64,000 nucleotides of DNA from Metridium senile (lineage: Eukaryota; Cnidaria; Anthozoa; Actiniaria; Metridiidae): the NCBI GenBank assembly GCA_949775045.1, contig OX459109.1, forward strand, positions 2,404,608 to 2,468,607, written 5' to 3'. Shown piece by piece: positions 22,401 through 34,900 of this stretch (within the stretch, counting starts at the first letter, position 1; each line of letters begins with the position of its first letter). The position numbers and the translations under genes are program-made. The notes beneath the pieces are model-generated. The model was not told the origin of the DNA and searched no databases. It worked only from the letters and a program-made list of their open reading frames with translations.

Positions 22401-25400
22401 TTTCATTTTCTTGCAAAAAATAGGATTGTAGTAGATTCCATGCAGGAGAAGTGTCAGTATCTTTGAGATCAAAGGGCAAGAACAGACTATTTGATGAAAA
22501 AGGCGTATTTGGGCGAGTCTGTAGGCATGATTTCCCAAAGGGTTTCCACAACATTAAGCATGGTGAAAGGTAATATTTTGCTTAATTACAATCAATATCT
22601 TGTTATCATGTTATACACTGTACAGTAAACACCCGCATATAAGAACAAATGGATTAAGAACACCAGGCTGAAATTTGGCCAATAATTAGTACCATATACA
22701 TAAGAGCAATATATAAGATATATAAAAAATCAGCCTGAACCGAAAATCATGTGTTCTTGTATGTGGGTGTTTACTGTATTGCATAGCATTTAGTTTATAT
22801 AGTGAGTTATGAGCTGAGTTGAGTTGCATGTGTGCTTATTTCATCTTTATGTCCATAGCAGGATACTCCCTCAGATTTGTCCCTCAGTTTATAGAATGGG
22901 GTACCCAGTATAAATTATTTATTTAGTTACATGTTACATGTAATGAGATCTAAGACATCTTGGATTCTTCTTCTTTGTTTTGTTACAGGATTGCTTATCC
23001 TCTGTATGAGATGAAAAGGTTACAGGAAGAGCATGCAGACAGTAAGGGGCTTAAGATGGTCATGATGTATGATATTGCATGCATTCTTGACAAACATATT
23101 GAGGTAGGTTTACTAAAATTTATATAAAAGAGATTCACCATCACCTATCTTCTACATGCCCAGTGACGCATAAGGCTTAGCTTACTGGTACTTAATGCAG
23201 ATACTAAGATATTTTGTGTCCGTCCTCATCATCATCATCGAGTATGGTCTTTGTATGAAAAAAAACACATAATTTACTGTTTTTTTTTTTTCTAGAAAAA
23301 CATTGGAAAAGTAAACTTTGCCAAAGATGTCACCCTTGCTATACCAATATTCCACTGTTATGGTCACAAGGCAACTTGTCAGGTAAACATTGTACAATAA
23401 ATTAATAGTATGATCCAATGCTTTGTATCATTAATTGCTGATAATAACATAATCTACAATAACATAATCTGTACACAGCTGCTCATATGTCTACTAACTA
23501 AAATTACTTGTTGCTTCCAACTTATCAAAATAACTAATCTTGGTGTATAGATTCAATTCCCATTGTCCAGCATAATATGATGATTCATATGATACAAATC
23601 TGTAGATGCTGTAGATTTTCCCATAAATTCCCTACCAACATATCTTAATTCATACAGATAACAACAGATGTCAACACTTTATCTCTCATCATTATTATTA
23701 TTTTTTACACAGATCAAGTACTCCCCAAGACGAGTTAAAGGTGTTGGGTTGACAGATGGAGAAGGAACGGAAAGACTCTGGTCATTCCTCAGAGACTATT
23801 CCAGGATTACAAAAGAAATGTCACCTGGGAAAAGAGTAGATGTCTTGACTGATGGTCTGTTACATTATGCTGAACGGCTGCGTCATAGATTTGGTATATA
23901 CATGGGGTTTTGAACATTTTATGCAATGCTGTACCGTAAATTTGTTTTATAATTTAGATGTAAGTTTATTGTCTAACAGGTCCAGTGCTGAAAATGAAGC
24001 TGAAAAGAACACAGAAGCTGCTTACCCAGACAAGCAATGATTTGAACGATTTATGCAAGTCTATGTCAGGTATCATAATCATTTTTTTTTTTATTTTTGC
24101 ATCATCACACAACTTTATTTGTTTATTCTGGCCACTGCAACGATATATCACAGTGGTTTCCAAGTGGGGCATAACTTGGTTTTTAACAAATGAATGTTAT
24201 TGTTAAACAATTCTAAAAACAAGGTTATCTTATCACAATTGTTATTAGTAATGAACCAACATCAATACAAAGTACAAACACCTACTTCTACATAGTAGTA
24301 GTATGTAATTGGTTGTCCAAATATGGATATAAAAATAATTGATTTTTTCAGTTACTAGTACAGATGAATTGATTGATGGGTGGATTCAAGAAGAACTGTT
24401 GTCATTTCAACCAGTGGAAAAAGGTCACTATGATTTGATTTGTTAGTGATCAGTGAAATTGTTTGTGAAGTGTTAGATGTAGTTGATTTGCTAAGTGTTC
24501 CAATTTTGTATTGACTTGTAGTATGCTATTACTTCTATTTTGTGCTAAATGTATTTATCTTATTTTAGAACTCCTTTGGGATGAGCAATATCTAATGTAC
24601 ATAAGGGATATCAATAAATTTAGGTAAGTGATAGATGTAAAATGTATTACAAAAGTGTGTTAAAGCGGTATTTGTATGAATGGGAAACTGACGGTACTGA
24701 ATGTCTATAAAAATATTCAATAATTCTGCAGTAACAGTACCGTAACTATGCAGTAACTACATGTATTACGGTCAGTGTCTCTCTTATATGAAAACAACTC
24801 TATATACATGTATTTTTAAGATTATTTAAATGACAATTTTTTTATTGTTAACAGACAAGTCATGGCCTTAAGTGATGCAACAGAAGTTAAAAAAAAACTA
24901 GAAAGGTACTGTACAGTAGTTATGATCATATAACTGTATATCTATTGAAGCATATTCAATAACATATACCTACTGTAAACATGTATAAATATAATGTTTA
25001 TCAAATTAAGTGGTGATTTGAGTCCATGGGATAAAGTTTAATTCTTTGTCCATGAAACTAAGTTTCTTAAACTCTGTCATAGAACTGAAAAGCTTGTGAG
25101 GAAAATAGAAACCACCCATACTATAAAGAATAGATGGAAGACAACAAGTGATGCTGCGAATAATGCACTTGTACGCCTTGTAGCTAAAACGAGAAGCAAT
25201 ATCCTGACACAGCTCCATCGCCTCTCATCAGAACGTGTGTTTCTTCTAGAAATGAAGAAAAAATATGCAGGTTTGTGTTTCTTATATTGGCCATGTTCTA
25301 AACGAGGATGAGCTAGGAGGGGACTGGGAACAAGTTTCTAGTTTCTACTGTAACATGAAAAAGCACATCAACATATACCATATCACAAATTTTGATGCTA

Positions 25401-26373
25401 TTCGGTTGAATATTTCCATTGCAATAGTCTCTCAAACATCCATAAGAAGGTCATTATTCAACAGAATATAATGTAATTCTGTAATATTGTATATTTTGAT
25501 GTGCTCTTTTATGCTATGGGTTATGTTTCTTATAAACGTGAATTGTCTGATCCCAGGTGAAATCGATGTAGATGAGGCATGATCGTCCGGGGTAGTGTAG
25601 TCTTGAGAAAGACTGATGTGTCTGGTTCAACAACAACATTACCGACGAACCAGATACATAAATAACACTGCTGTCTTTTCATTTTCTTTACTCTGAAGAT
25701 GACTTCTGCTCAGGTTGTCGAATTGATGAGTGAAATGTTCTTAATTCTTAAATGTTATGTATTTACAGATGGCCAGACAATAGCAATTAAATTATCACGG
25801 GAGATAACCAAGGTGGTTAAGAGTATGGATTCATTGTTAAAGCAGCTAAACAGCAATGAAAACAGAACCACCAGTAACAAAGATATTGCGTTCGATGATA
25901 TCAAGGACCCCACATCAACGGTGTATGCTTGTGTTGATGGTGGAGAGACATCATGCACTGCCTCTATACCCAGCTCTACAAAGTCAAAGATAATTCATCT
26001 CCATTGCACCAAAAAGAGATGTGAAGAGGAAACAACCCTTCTCATGACTGAACTTTCCCGGTTTGTTGCTTTCCTGGAATGTGAGGTTAATAAGATCAAT
26101 AAGAGAGTTATATCACTCCAAGCATCAGACGATAACAAAGAACCTGGACTCCAAAGCATGTTGCTTAGTAAAAGAGCAGCCATTGTCAAAGAACTAGCTG
26201 GGCTCCAACATCTGTGGTCACAGGAATTCACCTTTACTTGCAACTATGAAGATATTTTGGACAAAACTCTGAATTGCTCACAAGAAGCTGTGCTGTGTTT
26301 ACTTGAAGAGGATGTGACAAACCTCGATGTGTGTGATGAAGCAGATGATGAATTGGACAGTGACATTGATTAA
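19452..26373 (+). CDS. KDZ-family transposase, 16 exons, intact
   Basis: Exons: 19452-19895, 20166-20265, 20518-20738, 21124-21173, 21783-21864, 21966-22139, 22424-22569, 22989-23103, 23296-23382, 23713-23893, 23980-24069, 24352-24423, 24569-24623, 24855-24905, 25083-25270, 25769-26373. All introns are GT-AG, and the exons sum to 2661 nt, giving 886 residues with no stop. The protein has a basic N-terminus, then a CxC-type zinc cluster (Cys105, 108, 117, 120, 127, 130, with His132 and 135), then a KCEPSAVTLVRHSLWPATPE segment typical of KDZ proteins. The RNase H-like core follows: likely catalytic acids are Asp309 (CMDACFGLN), Asp434 (MYDIAC) and a Glu in LTDGEGTERLWS (490 or 493). Other KDZ hallmarks are the FGRVCRHDF and FHCYGHKATCQ motifs. 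The last exon encodes a charged, helical tail ending DELDSDID. The enzyme should cut and join element ends in the nucleus. Confidence 0.93.
20801..20932. mobile_element. MITE in transposase intron 3
   Basis: Perfect 22-bp inverted ends, ATACACCTTATTCCAAAATG and its inverse, with TA at both edges, as in Tc1/mariner-like MITEs. About 130 bp in length. Confidence 0.8.
22621..22778. mobile_element. MITE in transposase intron 7
   Basis: TACAGTAAACACCCGCATAT faces ATGTGGGTGTTTACTGTA. TA edges suggest a Tc1/mariner-like origin. It is non-coding. Confidence 0.75.
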
Positions 26374-26759
26374 TTTGTTTTGATATTGCATTGTAAATAA
26401 TAACAAAAAGTCATTTATATTTAGTTAGAACACACACACTTAACCAATCCATACATTGTGATATGAATAAATGCAATAAATGTTGAGAAATATTGAATTA
26501 ACTGAAGTTGTCCAACTAGAGTGAAAACACAAGAACCATGAAATAAAAACAAAAAAGTTACTAACTAATAGTTTTTAGTGACTATTTAGTCAGTATCACT
26601 CAACCAAAAACATCAAATACAAAAGGAAACAATACCTCATTACAACTTAACTGTCTTTTATAGTAACTAATAGTCGCTAAATAAGAACTATTACACACTA
26701 ACAAGTAGATTTTGTTTCATGGTTCTAGTGCTTTTGCTCTAACAGTCTCCACTTTAGAT
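26374..26759. other. 3' flank of the transposase gene
   Basis: AATAAA motifs lie within about 100 bp of the stop codon (near 26466 and 26476) and could serve polyadenylation. Nothing else is recognised. Confidence 0.45.
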
Positions 26760-27239
26760 ATGAACAGGTTCCCATTTAAATCGGTACTTTCCCATTTAAA
26801 TCTGTACTTATGCAAATTGTGTTGATGTGTGCTAAACACACAGATCAACCAATCGGAGTATATTATTTCTGAAGTGAACTTCTCTGATTGGTTGATCTGT
26901 GTGTTTAGCAAACATCAACAAAATTTGCATAAGTACAGATTTAAATGGGAAAGTACAGATTTACAGTGCAACGACTTCAACCGAAGCCACCTAAGAATAA
27001 TTAGCCAATTACGATCGAGAATATGAACAATAGAATCTCTACAAATGTTTGATTTTATGCTTAAAATGCTTATAATTTTCATTATATGTGAATGAAATAC
27101 ATCAAGATTGAAAAAGAATCAACTCGGCCTGTGAGAACCGTGCACAAAGTTTTTGTTTGATCTCAAAAACGTTAATTTTTAAATTTGTTTTGGTGGCCTC
27201 GGTTAAAGTAGTCGCACTGTAAATGGGAACCTGTTTATG
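26760..27239. mobile_element. foldback MITE downstream of the transposase
   Basis: The outer ends GAACAGGTTCCCATTTA and TAAATGGGAACCTGTT are inverted. A second palindrome of about 170 bp centred near 26867 sits inside, with arms holding TGATCTGTGTGTTTAGCA and AAGTACAGATTTAAATGGG. The mirror-image short frames on opposite strands are products of this palindrome and not genes. Confidence 0.8.
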
Positions 27240-27904
27240 TTACTTTCCAGTTTTATTCTTTTGTTATGAATTGGTGGTTTGAAATGAAAGCTAATGATGT
27301 TAGATTAAAAAAAAGTGTCAATCGTCATTGGTTGAGCTGTGGGATAAACACATCACACCGGTTCCTAAGTACAGAGGAAAAAAATACAGATTTTAAGTGG
27401 AAGTTTATTTTACTATGTTATATTAAATATTTTCTAACAAAATAAATTTAGTAAAAACCTGCATATTTGAACTAGTTGATTAAGAACCAACATTTTGCAT
27501 TAAAGTATGATCTAAGAGTTCTCGTGTAGGTTTTTATTGAATGCAATAAAAGCAGGGGAAAACTGCATGTATATATATATATGACGATAAAAGGATTAAC
27601 TACCTAACCAAATTGAGGAAGTGTAACTGATCCTTTAAAGTATTATTGATTTCAGTAGAAGTTGTTGCATTAAACTATTGAAGTATTTCATTACTAGTTA
27701 GAGATAGACTTTCATTGTTTTCCTTCATTACAAATGTTCACACACAACTCCAATTTGTTGTTATTACTATGATGATGCTCACAAATATGGTATATATATA
27801 TGTGCCAATTATATCTATTAGAATGTTTTATTGACAGGAAATAATAACTTGTTCCACAACTGACAACAAATAAAGTCTATTTGTGTACTCTTTACTTATT
27901 TGGC

Positions 27905-29447
27905 ATGGTACCAACATAAGGGCATCATTTTGAATAGTGTAACGATATTATGAGGGCATAGAAGGGATGAAGATACAAAAGACAACCCAGCAGGCTGTCT
28001 TTTTAGCACACCTGAGTAGATAAAACTAAGCATGCGCAAGCTACACCTGTCATCAACATAGCCTAGAATTACACTTCATTTTGCGATTTGACAGCGATCC
28101 AAAAGTGTGAGAAAGCATCCGAAACGTGTTATGGAATGTATGCAATAAGGGCAACTCAAGGAAATCAAAAAATTTTTAGGGCGCATGCGCAGACGCATCA
28201 CGTAATATCTCCTTGTTTAAATAGTTTAATCGACCTAAAATATTTAAAACAGATAGAAATGGACTTGAATTATCACGCACATGTTACTGCGCATAAATAT
28301 TTTAAAACGCCGCTGATTGAATAAATACACCTGTTAAATAATCGAAAATTCGTAACATGATAACTAAATAAGATGTTACAAATATAATGCCAAATACAAA
28401 TAACCCTTATCATGCTTTAACTGTGGACAAAGTTTCATGATCCTGTGGCAGTGTATACTGTCTCAAAATACAGCTTAAATTTCGGCGATTGTCATGCTTT
28501 ATCAAAACTGCGCATAACTACTGCGCATGCGCATTTCCTAAAATTACTGTTTCAGATTTGGACTTGTCTTTATGAATTACATCTTTCTACCAAATTTAAA
28601 CGCAATCGAGTGAATATTGAACCGTGTATGACAATATGACGGCTAAAACTAGTTATACTGATTTGTTTACAGCAAGGCTTGTCACCGTTTTTGGATCTTT
28701 AAAATTTATTTGTATTTACCATACACGGTTCAATAATCCCTCGATTACCTTGAAATTTTGTAGAAAGATGTAATTCATAAAGACAAGTCCAAATCTGAAA
28801 CAGTAATTTTAGGAAATGCGCATGCGCAGTAGTTATGCGCAGTTTTGATAATGCATGACAATCGCCGAAATTTAAGATGTATTTTGAGACAGTATACACT
28901 GCCACAGGATCATGAAACTTTGTCCACAGTTAAAGCATGATAAGGGTTATTTGTATTTGGCATTATATTTGTAACATCTTATTTAGTTATCATGTTACGA
29001 ATTTTCGATTATTTAACAGGTGTATTTATTCAATCAGCGGCGTTTTAAAATATTTATGCGCAGTAACATGTGCGTGATAATTCAAGTCCATTTCTATCTG
29101 TTTTAAATATTTTAGGTCGATTAAACTATTTAAACAAGGAGATATTACGTGATGCGTCTGCGCATGCGCCCTAAAAATTTTTTGATTTCCTTGAGTTGCC
29201 CTTATTGCATACATTCCATAACACGTTTCGGATGCTTTCTCACACTTTTGGATCGCTGTCAAATCGCAAAATGAAGTGTAATTCTAGGCTATGTTGATGA
29301 CAGGTGTAGCTTGCGCATGCTCAGTTTTATCTACTCAGGTGTGCTAAAAAGACAGTCTGTTGTGTTATCTCATGTATCTTCATCCCTTCTTTGCCCTCAT
29401 TATTATATCCTAATATGATTCAAAATGATCCCCTTATGGTGGTATCA
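27905..29447. mobile_element. 1.54-kb foldback element, arms about 726 bp
   Basis: Positions 27905-28630 and 28721-29447 are inverted copies around a 90-bp loop. The arms are so alike that the same 78-residue open frame (starting MTAIQKCEKASETCYGMYAI) appears on the plus strand at 28088 and on the minus strand at 29026. Edges are GGTACCAACATAAGGGCATC and its slightly changed inverse. GCGCATGCGC motifs recur in the arms. No transposase is present. Arm similarity points to a recent insertion or to gene conversion. Confidence 0.9.
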
Positions 29448-31726
29448 AACAACTACCTATACCGTACATGTATGTGCCACGCCCAAAACCATTTAGTATT
29501 TCAGCCCACCCCTTGCCAGGTATAGGGCAATTAAATCTCATACATATAATCATGCAATGTTATGGCACTGGTACAAAATATATCTTACTTCGACAGATGA
29601 CATTAATATTGATACAAAATTGCATTTTGGGATGTAGGTAATAAACTTTCATGGTAAAAAATAACATAGTTTTAATAGATTATAGATTATCAGTACGTGC
29701 AGGTTATCTGTGTTTTAAACTGACTAGCAAAATCATGAATTTCTGCTCAGAAAAGCGCGAATAGTTCTGCTGATAGGTGGGGCACTCGATATTCATATAC
29801 TGTAATTTGATGTAAGTTACATGGGATTAATTGGAGTGGAATCGTCAATCAATCATTTGGTTGTCTATAGAACAGTTCGAACTAGTCTGAATTTCTTTAA
29901 TGTTTCAAGTTTCAAAAATAAGAAATTAAACAACAGCAGCAAAACATTTAGACATTTTCATAAGTGCAAATAAAGTTATTCATGCCAATTTCTAAATAAT
30001 GACACAGTCACGGCGCGGCGCGGCGCTTTTCACAGTCATACGAAAACTGCACTAGCAAGTTAGCTATATTTCGTGCTTAAGAATAAGAGAACCACACAAG
30101 ACAAAATTAGTGATATTTATTTGATATGAAATACATAAAGAATAACCAAAATACAAATACTATAAGTGTGCTATACTTTGCACTATTTAGTGGTAAATAG
30201 TGCTAATATATCAAACAATGGAAAACAATCGAATTAGCATAATTTAGCAGTATTTAGTTGTAGAGTGAAGGCATTTATATTAACCCGTGAAATAGAAATT
30301 GCTAGAGTGCATTCAGTAAAAGCATGAAACATTAGTAATACTATATATGTTGTACTATTTTATGCTAATTCTTTTGTTTTCTTTTGTTCAACTAGCACTA
30401 TTTTGCACAACTTAGTAATTAGTGTTTCACGCTTTTACTGAATGCACTCTAAAGTGTAATAGTCAAATGAACTCAAAAGAAAACAATGGAGTTAGAGACT
30501 GCTAAGGTGTATTAGTCTAATATCTATTTCACGGGTTAAATGACTTCACTCTATCTATGTTGCACACTTTTAGTGTTTGTACTCTAATAAAAACAATAGA
30601 ATTAAAATGATTTAGCAGTATTTATGATGCACACTTTGTACTCTAGCAATTCCAAATCAAAACGTTCGAGCAATTCAAATGGAAAAATTCAAAGTTTGAT
30701 CAATTCATCAGGGTGTTAATTGTGTGGTGTAACAAAATTGTTACTATAGCAACAATTATCATAAGTGATAATCACAACACTCTCACCAAGCCCTCTACAG
30801 TTATGGTAACAAAAATTAATTAAAGGCTACCAAAGTACTCACAATAAAGCAACCAAATAAAACAGTTATGTTTTAGAAATAATGGAATTTAATGTCATAC
30901 TTATGTCACAAATTAGCTTCTCTTTAGTGTCATAAATGCCTAAAATCACTAGAGTGTAAACACTAATCTGTGCAACTTTATGAATAGGAATGAAATCCTT
31001 TGTTCATTTTTTAACAATTCAGTAATGCAGTTACAGATCAGAATTAGTGGTTTCACTCTGACATCATGACGTTTGGAAATAATTATTGGAATAGATAAGA
31101 AGGAACATCTCTGCTCGAACTTAATATTATTTTGCACACTAGTCCCATGGAAAAACTGTATTTTTCAAGTATTAGAATCATTCCCAATATTATGAAATTG
31201 TACACAGCAATGTAGAAAGTTGCTGTGAGGTCTAATAAAGTAGCTATATCCTTAAAATATAGCAATTTATATACAATGACAACAATAGATTAAACAACAA
31301 TCCTGGCCTAGTCAATGTACCAGCTGTATAAGCTTCTTCTTTAGCTGTATCATGTGTTATCTAACTGCCAGCTGTATAGATTATACAGCTCGATAATAAC
31401 TAGCAGTAATCTGGTGTCTAGTGTGAGCTGTATTGTTGTTTTTAAAGAAACAGCTGTGATAAAATATAATTATTTATAATTATTTCATACAAATCTTTGT
31501 TAGTAGCTTATATACAACATAAGCCATAGTTTAACAGCACTGATTTTTTTTGGGGATTATTGAAATTATGTGTAGCTTTTTCAATGGATGCAATGATATT
31601 TCCTATAAATGATGAACAAAGTTATGACCATTAGCTACACCCTTTTGCATATAGGTCGGGACTATACAGGCTGACACAGGTACCTTGTCAGAGTTCTTTA
31701 TATAATAGTGTGTATAACTTACTTAA
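29448..31726. other. KDZ transposon centre, non-coding
   Basis: No exon is recognised between the two converging genes. The stretch contains a GGCGCGGCGCGGCGC run at 30012-30026, the repeat block at 30240-30560, and several AGCTGTAT motifs near 31320-31460. Confidence 0.45.
30300..30560. repeat. inverted pair plus dispersed 115-bp repeat
   Basis: TAGAGTGCATTCAGTAAAAG near 30303 faces CTTTTACTGAATGCACTCTA near 30434. The following segment (30451-30560) is related to the tandem repeat at 10921-11125, including TAAGGTGTATTAGTCTAAT. This may be one foldback-type family whose flanks recur in the window. Confidence 0.7.
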
Positions 31727-31971
31727 AGAGCCACAGCCAACTATCATGCTTTACGATGTGTTTTTATTTTAAAAACGCACTGGTTTTGAAAAATACAGCC
31801 TAAAACTTACAATATGGTGGTTTTAGAATACTTACTATCCAAAATATTACTATTTCGTCTAAGATGGTAGCAGATGGAAACAGATCGGTTGACGATTATT
31901 CAAGATGGCTGATTTTCTGTATGTGAGGAAATCGATTTCATCCACAAAGCATGCTAGTTGGCTATGGGTCT
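31727..31971. mobile_element. 245-bp TTAA-flanked MITE at the companion-gene stop codon
   Basis: The ends AGAGCCACAGCCAACTATCA and, inverted, AGACCCATAGCCAACTAGCA are TIRs. TTAA flanks both sides (31723-31726 and 31972-31975). The right TTAA contains the TAA stop codon of the companion gene, so insertion happened exactly at the stop and preserved it. Confidence 0.8.
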
Positions 31972-34900
31972 TTAAGAATCCAGAGTCAAGTTAATGGTTC
32001 TGTCTAAAACCATCATAATGGCATATCTAAAGTAATTATCTAGCATATATTTTTCTTTGCTTACATCTAACGTACACTGATGGTACAATGGAGATCCATC
32101 CTCTAATTTAACTATATTTACTTTGGAAATAGTTGTTGGATTGCAGCTCAGGATGTTGTATTGAGACGATTTAGAATCATCTAAGTTCAGCCAATAGCCT
32201 GGCAAAGGTTTATGGATCCCTGCAGAGAGCACTTTACCCAGTTTTAAAGTGCTGTAGAAAAGCCAAAATCGCTCATCCCTTTCCTCACTCAACACCGGCA
32301 AAACAACCCCCTTTCCATTTCTTTCGTGCTGCAAATTTCCTTGTAAAGCCAGCCAAGCATCCGGTTGGAAGTACTTCACCCCTTCACTTTGTATAGCCCA
32401 CATCTTGGTAAAGTCAAGAGAAAGGTTTGTCACCTCAACCTCCTCTTCTGAGATAAGCTCTCCTCCCTGAAGAACCCTTGTTGTTACTTCCTCTCCAGCA
32501 ATTACTCTAAGGGCATCTGTAATATGCTTCTTAGTCTCACCAGGTCTTGTATTGGTTGTATCAGCAACAGAATCTGAGACTGTTGAAGATGCAGGGTGAA
32601 AGGAGATTTCATCTTTCACTGCTACTATCCGTCTCATTTGCCTGGTGCCATACATAAATGGCTTTTTAAATGAGAGGTCATCAGGGAGACCCTTGACTTC
32701 AAAACCCCCCTTCAAATACGGTACCCTTGAGGGTCGTCCAATCATTTCACCTACAATGTAAAATGAAAATGTATCAATACACAAATAACATAATGAAATA
32801 AGGGAAATAGTGGGTATTCTATGGGCTGAGACTATTTTTGTGGGGAATGAAATAAAGCTGAAAAGAGAGATATGTCTTATGTTATGTGTAGGAATATTGA
32901 AAATTTACATATATAATGAGAGAAGAAAATGAAAGGACCAGGAAGAACTGTGAAAATCACAAACAAATCCCTCGAATTTATAGATCATAATTAATTCAAG
33001 TTGTTATCCACAATTTGTTATATATTGAATGTTTATTTTATCAAAGAGCTTTTGACTTTGTTCGTCGTCAGCTCAGAAATTAAACAATGGTGCAACCTAA
33101 CTGAGTAATAAATTGTGCATCTTATTATATTTGCACCCATGCAAGAATGAAACAACAACTACTAAAATGCTTTCCATTCAAAGTGGGAATGTCATAGATA
33201 AAGGCATTCTGGACACAGCTGATACTTACTGTATTTTTGATTATATAACTTTGTTATGTCCTTGTATGTAACATTGGGATTAACCTCTAAAAAAGTAAAC
33301 AAAATGTTAACAAAATAATATTAATGGTGTGGTCACTAGCTTTGTTGACATCAACAGGGGTGTTGAACCCTGATGTACTGTACTAAAAATGAATAAAAGA
33401 ATGAATACAAAGGAAAAGAAGAACAAAAAACTATTTAAACAATAGAGTAGTTGAATTGAGGGCATTATGCTGTGATAGTTGCCCGCGGAAATTGGATGTT
33501 CAGAAAAACAAATAGTTGAGGGCGACTATGAAGTTTTGAGGGACATCCAGTTTCCAAGGGCAACTATATATCACAGCATTATGCCCGAGATTTTAACTGC
33601 TCTATTGTTTTTATTATTCAACAACAAAATTTTCCAAAGCGGACAAAAAGCTCAGCGGGCACTGTGCTGATAGTATCCCTCCGCGGAGAGCACTATCACG
33701 TCACTTGATCGCCCCTCGACCAATGAGAGCGGAGGAAAATTTGTTGTTGAATTATAAAGGGAGCTAGATGATGGAAAGAGAATCCATAATATTATCATGA
33801 TAGAAGATATTGTAACCATTTTATGATTACATGATCTTAAATGCTTAATATGTAGATTATTCTTTTTTGAGTGCTTTAAGTAAATGTACCTGATATTTGG
33901 TTTTTAAACTTATACATGACATCTGGATTTGTTGATAGGAAATCATGGCCATCTTGTGAACCAAACCCATATAATTCACCACCAGCTTCAATGGTCATCA
34001 CGACTACTGATGATCCATATCCCTCCAAAACATCAACCTAATTATACAACAATCAAAGTTTCAGCTTATGAATTTCTGATACTATAAATGATAATGTATT
34101 AACATGAACATCATTTAACAGGTTTTTTGCAGCAAACAGTCACATCTGGTACAAAACTCTGCCATACTGGAGAGCAAAAACCCCTCTGGGATTTCAGCAA
34201 AGATAATTCAAGCCAGACTGTTAATTGTCTTTGAGATTGTTTAGGTTATTTTGCTCTCGAGAACAATCATGTGGGTGCTAGTTGCAAAAGGCTCATTGTA
34301 ATAAAATCATAGATAATTATATGTCATTTCTTCCATGTTGAATTTCATTTTGTAAAATCATTTCTTTAACCTGCATGCTATAGCTGCTTAAAGTACAACC
34401 AAATAAAGCTGTAATTGGTTTACATACAATAATATGATGCCAATTTGTACAACAAATTATTGTATTTGTCATTAATCCACATTTGACTCAGTTTTCTTTG
34501 TTATTCACAGGGTTGTATCTAGGATAATAACCGGCTCATATCCAATTCAAGTGCTTTATCTAGATAAATCCCGCTAGTAGCGTGCTTTAACTAGATAAAG
34601 CACTTGCATTTATGATTACTTGCACCCCTCGTCTCTACTAGTAAACATCAGTTGACTTAGAAATAATTTACTTGATGGCGATGTTTGTCGAAAAAAAGGC
34701 TTTCAGTACCAACGCCAGGATTCGAACCGAGATCTCCTGCATTGCTGTATCCACGCTAGCTTTAAGCTATTATGCTACTAAGTCAATCGACGATAATTTT
34801 GCAACAAAAAACGCCTTTAGTGTCATCAAGTCATTAGAATTCAAGTTCATTAGCATTCATCTGAATAGAATTGAAAAGCGATTGTTTAATATTTCCTTGT

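Noticed and set aside
28088..29262. Two identical 78-residue frames on opposite strands
   Set aside because: They are the two arms of one palindromic element; there is no homology or splice context to support a gene.
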